A stretch of 64,000 nucleotides of DNA. Source: Mesorhizobium sp. (lineage in GTDB: Bacteria; Pseudomonadota; Alphaproteobacteria; Rhizobiales; Rhizobiaceae). Shown here one piece after another: positions 17,359 to 25,270 of the stretch. Location of the stretch: the NCBI GenBank assembly GCA_004963905.1, contig SUGL01000002.1, positions 62,001 through 126,000 of the forward strand. Direction: 5' to 3'. The position numbers were made by a program, and so were the translations under genes. Position 1 is the stretch's first letter. Every line of letters begins with the position of its first letter. The notes below the pieces were generated by a model that was given only the letters and a program-made list of their open reading frames with translations, did no database searches and had not been told where the DNA came from.

Positions 17359-20300
17359 CTACTCCAGGTTCACCGTAACGGAAACCCGGCGATTGGTGGA
17401 GTTCCCAGTTCGGCTATTTTCATTTTCGGGCACCGCCGGCTCGAAGGTGCCGGCGCCCCGAACCTGCAGCAGTTCCGGAGCGACGCCGCGCTTGTTGAGA
17501 AGCGCCCGGACTGTCTCGGCGCGGGCGGCGCTGATCGACGCGTTGGCCGTCTCACGGCCCGTTGTGTCCGAATGGCCGGTCAGCATGAACCGCGCTGTCA
17601 CACCAGCCTTGCGGGCATTTTCGGCGAATTCCTTCAACTGATCAGCCAATCTGTCGAGCACCGGCGTCTGCTCCGCTCCCGGGACAACTCTGCCGGAAGG
17701 GAAGAAGATATCGGTCGTCTGGATGGCCTCTCTCAAATGATTAAGTTCTGCAAGGTTCAGCTCGCGCAGCTGCGAGACATCGAGAACCACTCCGTCCGCC
17801 GAAAGTTGGTCGGCGGCGGCCTGCGCCCGGCTGATCCAGCCGGCAGATGCCTCGCCCTCGACAACGATGCGACCCTGGACGATCGAAAGCCGAACCGATT
17901 TCGGCGGGGACAGCGACGCCGTCAGCCGCTTCACCACGAACTTCGGATCGAGACTCTGATAGAATTGCCACTGTGCATGAACGCGGGCAGGATCGACCTG
18001 CGTTCCGGACAGCAGAGCTTGCGGGTCGGCGGCAAGAGGGTCTCTCAGACCGGAAATATAGAAATGTCCGCCCCTCGCCGTTTGTTGAGCGACGATGATT
18101 CCCGGCTGGGCCTCAAGTCGCGACACATAATACTGCCAATGCTCCGCCGCGCGTGCATCGGGGCTCACATCACGAACCTTGGAGATGTCGAACTCCGGCC
18201 CGCCTACTGAAAGCTGTCTTGCCGCTGCGCGCGCCCGATCTATCCAAGTGTCGGGAGCCTCGCCTTCGGCAACGATGCGGCCATTGACGATCGAAAGTCG
18301 CACTGTATCCATCGGATACAGTGACGCCGTCAGCCGCTTCAGCACGAACTGCGGCTCAAGGCTCTGGTAGAATTGCCAGCTTGCATGAACGCGAGCGGGA
18401 TCGACCTGCGTCCCGGACAGCAGCGACTGCGGGTCGGCGGCAAGCGGGTCTCTCAGGCCGGTAATATAGAATTGGCCATCGCGCACATTCTGTTGGGCGA
18501 CGATGATGCCGGGCTGTGTCTCCAGTCGCGACACATAGGCCTGCCAGCGCTCCTCGGGGCTCACATCACGGACCCCGGAGATGTCGAAGACCGGACCGCC
18601 GGCTGAAAGCTGCTGGGCGGCCGCCCGCGCCCGGTCGATCCACGCGGTGGTGGCCTCACCCTCGGCAATGATGCGATCATTGACGACTGAAAGCCGCACC
18701 GAATCCGGCGGAGCCAGCGACGCCGTCAGCCGCTTCAGCACGAACTGCGGTTCAAGGCTCTGATAGAATTGCCAGGTCGAATGAACACGCGCGGGATCGA
18801 CCTGCGTTCCGGCCAACAGCGACTGCGGGTCGGCGGCAAGCGGGTCTCTCAGGCCGGCAATATAAAATTGGCCGTCGCGCACTTTTTGCTCGGAAACGAT
18901 GATCCCCGGTTGGGCCTCCAGCCGCGACACATAGGCCTGCCAGCGTTCCTCGTGGCTCACATCACGGATCCTGGAGATATCGAACGCAGGTCCGCCCGCC
19001 GAAAGCTGTTGGGCGGCGGCCCGCGCCCGGTCGATCCACGTGGTGGTCGCCTCACCCTCGGCGACGATGCGACCATCGACGACCGAGAGTCGTACCGAAT
19101 CCGGCGGGGCCAGCGACGCCGTCAGCCGCTTCAGCACGAACTGCGGCTCAAGGCTCTGATAGACCTGCCAGCTCGAATGAACGCGGGCGGGATCGACCTC
19201 GGTTCCCGACAACAGCGACTGGGGGTCGGCGGCGAGCGGGTCTCTCAGGCCGGCAATGTAGAACTGGCCGCCGCGAATTTTTTGTTCGGCAACGACGATC
19301 CCCGGCTGGGTCGCCAGCCGCGACAGATAGGTCTGCCAGCGCTGCCCGGCTTGCCAGGAAAGAAAGAACCAGGCGCCTGCCGCAGCCAGGATCAGCAGGG
19401 CTGCCGTCACCACCAGCCAGGGGAATCCCTCTTTTGAATCCGTATGCTGCAGCTCGACGCAGGTCTGCAACTGGGTCTCTACGCCTGGCAACTGCGAGGT
19501 GTCCCCGTCGAAGCGCTCCAAAGCCTGCGAGGACTGATCATGGATGCGAAGCAATACGTCGCGGATTACGTCATGCAACTCCTCCGGCGGATTTCCCCTG
19601 ATCACCGCAACCAGCGTCGCGAACGGTCCGACTTCCGACCAGAGGCGAAGCTCTCCGAACCGGATGGTGTCCAGGCCGCTGTTTTCTTTCTCGTTGAACG
19701 AGTCCTTCACAAAATCCTGGATTGCGCTGAGCATCGAGGAAATCAGTTGAGGGTCTTCGCTGGTCGCGTTTTCGGCTGTTACATGCGCGATCAAAAGCCC
19801 GGAGCTGCGGCTGATGAGAAAGACATGCTCCACGCGATAGACGAGAGAATGCTTGAGAACGACTTCGGAGAAGCTTGTTCCCGTTCTCCAGGCCTCAAAT
19901 CTCCACTTGAGGCCATGCCATGTAAATATATGCCTTAAAGATTCATTCAGCGACTGGAAGGTCTGGTCAATCTTTTCGCCGATCGACTTGCGAATGGCCG
20001 GCAGAAACACCGGATACAATATATCGGTCAGCGCGCTGGGGTTCTTCTGGATGGACCGTTGCGCAGCCCTCTCGACGGCTGGCGCAAGGGCCTCGCCGAG
20101 CTGCACAAGAGACGCCCCTGCGGCTGCGGTGGGCAGAACGCTCCCCACTGCAGCCGCAAGCTGCTCAGGTTCGTCGAGCAGGTGCGTAACGCGTGAAAGT
20201 TCCGAGATTTCGTGGCCGACGAGCAGTTGGCGAAGCCGTTCCAGCCGATGATCGGCGGCTGGAACGCCTTCGTAAAGCGCATGGTTGTCCGGATCGACGT

Positions 20301-20406
20301 TCTTGGCAATTTCCACCAAAAGGCGGGCCAAAGCCTCGCGATCAATCCCGGTATCGTTCGAAGCTGCTTTTTGAGGAAGGCTGATTGGTTCGACGCTCGA
20401 CGTCAA
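17359..20406 (-). CDS. Membrane protein: roadblock/longin-like domain, four 132-aa repeats, C-terminal OmpA domain
   Basis: 1015 residues. Residues 1-180 are helical and cytosolic. About 185-290 resemble a roadblock/longin fold (EHVFLISRSSGLLIAHVTAE, MLSAIQDFVKDSF, RFGELRLWSEVGPFATLVAV). A single membrane segment follows (about 329-349, WLVVTAALLILAAAGAWFFL). Four tandem repeats of about 132 residues begin near 355, 487, 619 and 755; each has SRL-x-x-QPGI, FYI-x-GLRDPLAADPQ, YQSLEP-FV-KRLTASL and a BON-like VRLS-V-GRIVAEGEA segment. The last 120 residues are OmpA-like with TGHSDTTGRETANASISAAR, for peptidoglycan binding. It would span from cytoplasm to cell wall. Second gene of a four-gene operon. 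Confidence 0.85.
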   Translation of the reverse strand: MTSSVEPISLPQKAASNDTGIDREALARLLVEIAKNVDPDNHALYEGVPAADHRLERLRQLLVGHEISELSRVTHLLDEPEQLAAAVGSVLPTAAAGASLVQLGEALAPAVERAAQRSIQKNPSALTDILYPVFLPAIRKSIGEKIDQTFQSLNESLRHIFTWHGLKWRFEAWRTGTSFSEVVLKHSLVYRVEHVFLISRSSGLLIAHVTAENATSEDPQLISSMLSAIQDFVKDSFNEKENSGLDTIRFGELRLWSEVGPFATLVAVIRGNPPEELHDVIRDVLLRIHDQSSQALERFDGDTSQLPGVETQLQTCVELQHTDSKEGFPWLVVTAALLILAAAGAWFFLSWQAGQRWQTYLSRLATQPGIVVAEQKIRGGQFYIAGLRDPLAADPQSLLSGTEVDPARVHSSWQVYQSLEPQFVLKRLTASLAPPDSVRLSVVDGRIVAEGEATTTWIDRARAAAQQLSAGGPAFDISRIRDVSHEERWQAYVSRLEAQPGIIVSEQKVRDGQFYIAGLRDPLAADPQSLLAGTQVDPARVHSTWQFYQSLEPQFVLKRLTASLAPPDSVRLSVVNDRIIAEGEATTAWIDRARAAAQQLSAGGPVFDISGVRDVSPEERWQAYVSRLETQPGIIVAQQNVRDGQFYITGLRDPLAADPQSLLSGTQVDPARVHASWQFYQSLEPQFVLKRLTASLYPMDTVRLSIVNGRIVAEGEAPDTWIDRARAAARQLSVGGPEFDISKVRDVSPDARAAEHWQYYVSRLEAQPGIIVAQQTARGGHFYISGLRDPLAADPQALLSGTQVDPARVHAQWQFYQSLDPKFVVKRLTASLSPPKSVRLSIVQGRIVVEGEASAGWISRAQAAADQLSADGVVLDVSQLRELNLAELNHLREAIQTTDIFFPSGRVVPGAEQTPVLDRLADQLKEFAENARKAGVTARFMLTGHSDTTGRETANASISAARAETVRALLNKRGVAPELLQVRGAGTFEPAVPENENSRTGNSTNRRVSVTVNLE

Positions 20407-20413
20407 CTTCCGA

Positions 20414-21079
20414 TCAACTCACTTTCCAGCCACGCTCCGAATTGCCCTTGCTGCCGACGGGATCCTGATTGAGACATTTCGCGACCTCGACAAACAGGCC
20501 GGCCAAAAGATTTCGGTCTGTCTTGACGTTGCTGAGGTCGGAAAAGATCTTCTCCATCAGCATTTGAGCGCTTTCATTCTTTTGCTTGATTTCCTCGCGC
20601 AGCAAATGGTCGCTTCTGTTCATGCGATCCGCTATTTCGCGCTCGAGCTCGCTCAATTGATCAGACAAAGCGCGCACCTGCTTTTCAAGCGCCTGATTTT
20701 GATCGCGAAGATTGCGGTCGATCTCCTTGTCGGCCTCGGCTCGCGCATCCTTTTCGTTCCGCAACTGCGTCGCCAGCGAGTCAACCTGCTTCTTGGCATT
20801 CGACTCGTAGGTCTCAAGATTGCGCTTGGCCTCGGATTCGACATCCTTGAACCGCTGCAGGAACCGTTCCTCAAGTTTGGAGAAGCGGCGATCATAGTCC
20901 TGCATCTGATTGCCGAACAGCAGATCGCGTATCTTGTCGACACCTGGAGCGTCACCGCCGGGCCCGCCCTCGCGCGCTTGGGGGGCCATGAAGTTCAGCC
21001 CGTTTCCCTCTGCATTACCTATCAGATTTGCGTCCGCTTTATTTGCCGAAGAAGCGGCACTCGAAGATTCCTTCGCCAT
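20414..21079 (-). CDS. Coiled-coil protein of unknown function, first gene of the Ras-like GTPase operon
   Basis: 221 residues from the ATG at 21079; an in-frame GTG at 21100 would add seven. The first 45 residues are low-complexity and Ser/Ala/Gly-rich. Residues about 55-165 are a long charged heptad coiled coil (RRFSKLEERFLQRFKDVESE, QALEKQVRALSDQLSELERE). The C-terminus ends with NLLAGLFVEVAKCLNQDP. That segment resembles ALARLLVEIAKNVDPDN at the start of the next protein, hinting at a shared interaction module. No signal peptide or membrane segment. Gap to the next gene is 7 bases. Confidence 0.72.
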   Translation of the reverse strand: MAKESSSAASSANKADANLIGNAEGNGLNFMAPQAREGGPGGDAPGVDKIRDLLFGNQMQDYDRRFSKLEERFLQRFKDVESEAKRNLETYESNAKKQVDSLATQLRNEKDARAEADKEIDRNLRDQNQALEKQVRALSDQLSELEREIADRMNRSDHLLREEIKQKNESAQMLMEKIFSDLSNVKTDRNLLAGLFVEVAKCLNQDPVGSKGNSERGWKVS

Positions 21080-21392
21080 CTCAGAACCCCAATTACCCAC
21101 TACAACATTAGGATATGGTAAATTATGTCAGACAAATACCAGGCCCGCAAGGCGGAATCCTCTTGGCTTGAAGCCGGTTCGTCCGTCCCTTGTTCGCCTC
21201 TTGGACCAGCGACAAATGCACCGATTGGCGCCGCCCTTGGTACCGCTTGTGGCTTTGATGAATCGACGGAAGCGCAGGAATTACGGCCATGCAGCGCAAA
21301 GCGGACGTCTAGCATTGGAACCGCTGCTAGACGTCCGCTAACCTTGTTCCGGGATCCAAAGCAGGCGCTCGCCAAGCCGCCCATTACCAAGG

Positions 21393-21440
21393 GAAATTCG
21401 ACTGCCCATTGTATTCCGCAGCAAACATTCAAGCGTGACA
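21393..21440. promoter_or_regulatory. Shared upstream element, copy B (function unknown)
   Basis: Close match to 2408-2456, containing GAAATT-GAC-GCCC, TATTCCGCAGCA and AAGCGTGAC. It lies about 315 bases upstream of the coiled-coil gene, the same distance at which copy A precedes the glycosyltransferase operon. Confidence 0.35.
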
Positions 21441-22177
21441 TGGATCGCTAGTTTGCCGTTCTCCCGAGTTCGCCTCCCATGGGCACATGCGTTGAGCTAC
21501 CCAGCATGGCGCGCCACGATCCTTCTACTTTGACGGAACCGCAACGACTTACCGTACGTCAACCAAATCAAAGCGATATGTGGAGGGTCGCCACCGGGAC
21601 TCGCTGACACAAACGAACAAATTAGTGCTAAGCCGTTGATAAATAGCGACAATGGTGGGCCCGGAGGATGTATCAAAATCGTTGAATTTACTGAGTTTTT
21701 CGTGGGCCAAAATAAGAAATCTTCCCGTATCCTCCCGTATACTCCCGTGACGCAACGTTCAGAGCCATGCTCCAGAATGACCGCATTTGGAGCCGGGAGC
21801 GGAATGTCAGCATTGATTTTGTATGCTGCAAAAGCAGATGGGAGGCAGTCAGCCGTCAGGCTACTCCACCCACCAGGTGGGTTTCGGAGGGAACCCTCCC
21901 TCACTGACCTCCAACTCATTGCAAATTTCCCGAGCATCGCCGCCTTTGATACGAGAAAGTCCGGCGGAAATGCAGTCGCTCGGTAACTCGGAAGTTAGTT
22001 AAGCATCCCTCAAGGCGAGTGTTGGCCAATGGAACATGTAACAGAAGCGGTTGCAGTGACACACCTGTGACAGGAATGCGTTCGTTTCTTGCACAGGCTA
22101 CAGCTAGACGCGGGTTGCGCTCCGTCAAGATTCATTTCAGGTTGCAAACTTGGCTTTGTAGGTCGGGAGGTTATCGA
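21441..22177. other. Gene-poor gap with short tandem repeats and two hairpins
   Basis: No convincing gene. At 21723-21750 TCCCGTAT-C occurs three times at about 10-base spacing. At 21870-21900 two adjacent perfect hairpin sequences occur: CCCACC-A-GGTGGG and GGAGGG-AA-CCCTCC. A 146-codon minus frame covers 21497-21937 but its composition is not protein-like. The promoter of the 22178 operon should be near the right end. Confidence 0.4.
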
Positions 22178-22540
22178 ATGGGAAGTACGAGATCTAGCAA
22201 TTTCACGGATTATTCCGGTACGCGCAGCAACGACGGGGCCGGTGGGACCAGCGGCATCGATCGCTGCCGGCAGGCATTCTCGTGCTCTCTGGAAGAGATC
22301 GAGCTGTGCGATTACTTCGTAACGCACTCCACCGTGCCTCCCGTTGGCACTGAGCTAGTCATCCTACACCAGAAACGCCTGTTCGCGGCAACTGCGCAGG
22401 GCGTGAAGGTCGGAGCGCTTCCTACCAGCTTCAACTACCTGGCAGCTTGCATGAAGGACGGCATAGCCTATGTCGGCGTCATGACGGCTTCGGGAATGTT
22501 GCCAGTACCCACGGCATCGGCAGACTTCACGGCGCGGTGA
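22178..22540 (+). CDS. Small protein of unknown function, first gene of the QueC-like cluster
   Basis: 120 residues; ATG preceded by GGGAGG at 7 bases. The N-terminus (MGSTRSSNF) is polar and flexible, with Gly at position 2 exposed after Met removal. A compact domain follows: GTSGIDRCRQAFSCSLEEIE, YFVTHSTVPPVGTELVIL, KRLFAATAQGVKVGALPTSF and NYLAACMKDGIAYVGVM. Three cysteines and no membrane segment. The mixed beta pattern could suggest a small nucleotide- or protein-binding fold, but I do not recognise a family. It precedes the kinase/deoxyribosyltransferase fusion by 9 bases in a four-gene run, so it is probably a dedicated component. Confidence 0.7.
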   Translation: MGSTRSSNFTDYSGTRSNDGAGGTSGIDRCRQAFSCSLEEIELCDYFVTHSTVPPVGTELVILHQKRLFAATAQGVKVGALPTSFNYLAACMKDGIAYVGVMTASGMLPVPTASADFTAR

Positions 22541-22549
22541 GGATCCGGC

Positions 22550-23872
22550 ATGGCTCCCCTATTGCTCGTCGGCGAAATCATTGTCGACTTTACGACGGCG
22601 CGCCCCGGCGTCGAATGCAAGTTGCGACTGGGTGGTATCGTTCACGCAGCCCGCGGATTATGGGCGAGCGGCATTGATTACGCCGTAGCGGCGGTTTGCC
22701 CGCGTTATGTTGTCGATCAGGCAAAGCGGTATCTCAGCGCCCACGGTTGCCTGGAATTTGTCTGGCTAGGTGAAGTCACGGGGTCTCCTGGCGTCATGGT
22801 GATCGGAGACCCGACCGAGGTGGCTGACCAAGGATACGAGGACCTGCTGCGCGGCGAAAAAGCAGTCACGATCCTCGACGTCGGAAATTCACTCGCAGCG
22901 TATCATGAGGTCCTGATTTTCCCGGGCAGCTTCGATCTCGCGCAGGTTCGGAGCGCCTTTTCCGATGACGCGCGTTTCAGTTTCGATATCGCCTACGACA
23001 CGGCGGATCCTTCTGTGCTGAAGGTCTTCTCTGGTAATGTAAAGGGTATCGCGATTTCCACGTCGTCTCAGCTTTTCATGCGCGTCGGATCGGAGACCGT
23101 TGACGCGATGCTACCCTTGATAGAGGATCTGGGTGCCGAAGTTTTTCTTCTTAAAGAAAACAGGGGGGGAAGTCGCCTCTTCAACCTGTCAAAAGGATCG
23201 GTCGATGCGATACCCGCTCAACTATCCGTCACTGTCAATTCCGTGGGGGTCGGCGACGTCTACACCGCCGTGATGGTCGGTCTTTCAAGGGCCGGATGGG
23301 GAGATGCGGCATGGCGCGGAGCGAGTGCGGCGACCGCCTATTCGCAAACCACCTACCCCGACGATTTCAGGCGGGATGTCGAACGATCACTCAAGCTTTC
23401 GGTAGATGAGCTGCGCAACCTTGGTGGCACTATCTTGCCGTGGCATGCAAGGCCGCTTTTTCCCATTTATCTGGCGGCCCCGGATTTTTCGTACACCGAC
23501 AAACCAGAAGTCGATCGAGCCGTAGACGCCCTCAAATACCATAACTTCAACGTCCGGCGGCCAATTGAGGAGAACGGGGAGCTTCCGCTCGGTAGTCCGG
23601 ATGCCGTATTAAGACAGACGTTCGCCAAGGATCTGGGGATTCTTGGGGAATGCGAGGTCGTTTTCGCCGTTCCCCTGGATCGCGATCCGGGAACCTTGGT
23701 CGAGATGGGCTTCGCCATGGCGCGCCAACAGCCGGTCATCACGTTCGATCCCCGTCGAGAGAACAACAACACGATGGTCGCGGGCGGAAGCGCCCGCTAT
23801 TCTGATAACCTGGATCAATGCTTGAACGGCATCTTCGACGCCGTTTCGAAACTCTGGATGGCGAAGTCGTGA
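22550..23872 (+). CDS. PfkB-family kinase fused to nucleoside 2-deoxyribosyltransferase
   Basis: 440 residues in two domains. Residues 1-295 are PfkB/ribokinase-like: LLVGEIIVDF, CKLRLGGIVHAARGLWASG, and VNSVGVGDVYTAVMVGLSRA, which holds the catalytic Asp of the GAGD-type anion-hole motif (here GVGD). Residues about 305-440 are a nucleoside 2-deoxyribosyltransferase-like domain: FPIYLAAPDFSY, HNFNVRRPIEENGE, and DRDPGTLVEMGFAMARQQP, where the Glu is the expected nucleophile. Such domains cleave or exchange the base of deoxynucleosides. The fusion suggests base release or exchange coupled to (deoxy)ribose phosphorylation. The stop overlaps the QueC-like start. Confidence 0.82.
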   Translation: MAPLLLVGEIIVDFTTARPGVECKLRLGGIVHAARGLWASGIDYAVAAVCPRYVVDQAKRYLSAHGCLEFVWLGEVTGSPGVMVIGDPTEVADQGYEDLLRGEKAVTILDVGNSLAAYHEVLIFPGSFDLAQVRSAFSDDARFSFDIAYDTADPSVLKVFSGNVKGIAISTSSQLFMRVGSETVDAMLPLIEDLGAEVFLLKENRGGSRLFNLSKGSVDAIPAQLSVTVNSVGVGDVYTAVMVGLSRAGWGDAAWRGASAATAYSQTTYPDDFRRDVERSLKLSVDELRNLGGTILPWHARPLFPIYLAAPDFSYTDKPEVDRAVDALKYHNFNVRRPIEENGELPLGSPDAVLRQTFAKDLGILGECEVVFAVPLDRDPGTLVEMGFAMARQQPVITFDPRRENNNTMVAGGSARYSDNLDQCLNGIFDAVSKLWMAKS

Positions 23873-24510
23873 AAAGCGCGGTTTTGTTGGCCTCGGGGGG
23901 CCTTGACTCCACCACCGTCGCTTATCGGCTCGCCGCAGATGGCGTGGATGTGTTTCCCTTTTTCTTAGACTATGGCCAGCACTGCGTCGAGATGGAGTGG
24001 GATCGGGTAAACGAGGTCCTGCCCCGCGGCATGCGACGTCCCGAGCGTTGCGATATCTCCGACATCTTCAACGGATCGTCGTCGAGACTCATTAAGGAAG
24101 CAGACCTTTGGGAGGACAACGTCGCTGATAACGAGTTGTACGTCCCATATCGGACGATGCTGTTCTTCGCGGCCGCGGCGGCTCGCGCGCAGACCCTGGG
24201 AATCGTCGATGTCTATACAGGTTTCATCAACAGCAACCACGCGAAGGAAATCGACTGCACCGCAGAGTTCATGAACGGTATCGATGGCTTGATCGACAAC
24301 ATAGGTTCCGTCCGGTTCACCTCCCCGTTCCGCTTCTCGTCAAAAACGGATGTCGTCCAGGAAGCCCTGAGTCGCGGTGTTCCGATCGGCCGAACGTTCT
24401 CTTGCCAGGTCGCAAGCAATTTCCCGTGCGGTGCCTGCCCGAATTGCGTCGAACGCCTTTATGCGCTACAGGACGCCGCCCTCGTAACGCCCCAAGGCAA
24501 GGTCGGTTGA
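23869..24510 (+). CDS. QueC-like 7-cyano-7-deazaguanine synthase family protein
   Basis: 213 residues from a GTG whose last bases overlap the previous stop (GTGA); an upstream ATG at 23818 lies inside the preceding gene. The N-type PP-loop ATP pyrophosphatase motif LASGGLDSTTVAYRL is intact, followed by FLDYGQH. A four-Cys zinc site is present near the C-terminus: FSCQVASNFPCGACPNCVER. The substrate segment between them (GFINSNHAKEIDCTAEFMNG) differs from canonical QueC, which normally has an SGYPDCRPEF-like stretch, so it is probably a specialised paralogue. No queD, queE or queF is near. QueC-like proteins are known in defence contexts (type IV CBASS, Qat). Confidence 0.85.
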   Translation: MKSAVLLASGGLDSTTVAYRLAADGVDVFPFFLDYGQHCVEMEWDRVNEVLPRGMRRPERCDISDIFNGSSSRLIKEADLWEDNVADNELYVPYRTMLFFAAAAARAQTLGIVDVYTGFINSNHAKEIDCTAEFMNGIDGLIDNIGSVRFTSPFRFSSKTDVVQEALSRGVPIGRTFSCQVASNFPCGACPNCVERLYALQDAALVTPQGKVG

Positions 24511-24511
24511 A

Positions 24512-25162
24512 ATGCAGTCTTCGCCGATACAGATGCTGGTCGCTGCTCGTCGTGTGGCGGATTATGCCCTCGAGATGGGAGCCGATATCAGGCGGGAGAC
24601 CGTCCGCGCCTCTTACGATCACATGGGCGCGATCGTCGCGGACTGCGTCCTGCAGGCGGGCCTGAATTACAGGTCCGTCGTCCTTCCGCGGGTCTCGACC
24701 ATTCTCGAGCGCTTTCCCGATCTTGACCGCACTTCGGAGCTGGTAGGACTCGTCGCACGCGGAGAAACCTCGCGCTTCCTCAACTGGCACCATCCCGAAA
24801 AAGTAGGCCGCTTCGAGGCGCTTGTCGGTTTCCTGAGCGAGCATTCTGTTGAGAGCGCAGCTATTTTAAGCAATCGCTTGCAGGATGCCTCCTTCGTCTT
24901 GACCTTGCGGGAAGTCAGAGGAGTCGGCCCAAAAACGGTGGATTACATGCAATGCCTGGTCGGCATCGACTCGATCGCGGTCGACCGACATGTACGGACC
25001 TTTGCCAAACGCGTCGGCGTCGTCGAGGAGGACTACGATTTCCTTAGATCGGTCTTCTGCTACGCCGCTGATCTGCTGTCCGTCTCCCGCCGGGAATTCG
25101 ACGCGTGGGTATGGAGACGGGAGGCATCTGTATCGAACCCCCAGCTAGTGTTTGCCTTCTGA
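24512..25162 (+). CDS. HhH-GPD (endonuclease III/OGG-fold) DNA glycosylase-like protein
   Basis: 216 residues, starting one base after the QueC-like stop. The mostly helical protein has the helix-hairpin-helix LREVRGVGPKTVDYMQCLVG and, 15 residues on, IAVDRHVRTFAKRVGV; the Asp fits the catalytic aspartate of the HhH-GPD superfamily (VDTHV in endonuclease III). The lysine of bifunctional enzymes may be the one in GPKTVDYM. No C-terminal four-Cys iron-sulfur loop is present. It should bind DNA and remove a modified or damaged base; the base is unknown. It ends the plus-strand operon, facing a convergent dGTPase. Confidence 0.8.
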   Translation: MQSSPIQMLVAARRVADYALEMGADIRRETVRASYDHMGAIVADCVLQAGLNYRSVVLPRVSTILERFPDLDRTSELVGLVARGETSRFLNWHHPEKVGRFEALVGFLSEHSVESAAILSNRLQDASFVLTLREVRGVGPKTVDYMQCLVGIDSIAVDRHVRTFAKRVGVVEEDYDFLRSVFCYAADLLSVSRREFDAWVWRREASVSNPQLVFAF

Positions 25163-25227
25163 CTGGAAATCCTTGAAGCATTAGCGCGCCTCATCGCCAT
25201 GCCGATGTTCCGTCAGATACGGCGGTA

Positions 25228-25248
25228 GAGGAGCGAGCGCCGCTCCTC
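25228..25248. terminator. Inverted repeat between the convergent operons
   Basis: GAGGAGCG and CGCTCCTC form an 8-base stem with a 5-base loop, 65 bases after the glycosylase stop and 22 bases after the dGTPase stop. No U-tract is present, so its strength as terminator is uncertain. Confidence 0.35.
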
Positions 25249-25270
25249 CTCGATTGCGCAGCTCATTCGA

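Noticed and set aside
21393..21440. Sigma-54 promoter in the shared element (GTCACG...TTTGCTG)
   Set aside because: Spacing between the two parts does not fit the -24/-12 consensus and copy A lacks the match.
21497..21937. 146-codon minus-strand frame
   Set aside because: Composition is not protein-like, it covers hairpins and tandem repeats, and has no ribosome-binding site or recognisable motif.
22178..25162. Complete type IV CBASS
   Set aside because: No CD-NTase signature, TGT-like enzyme or typical effector was found in or next to the cluster; only QueC-like, HhH and deoxyribosyltransferase parts are shared.
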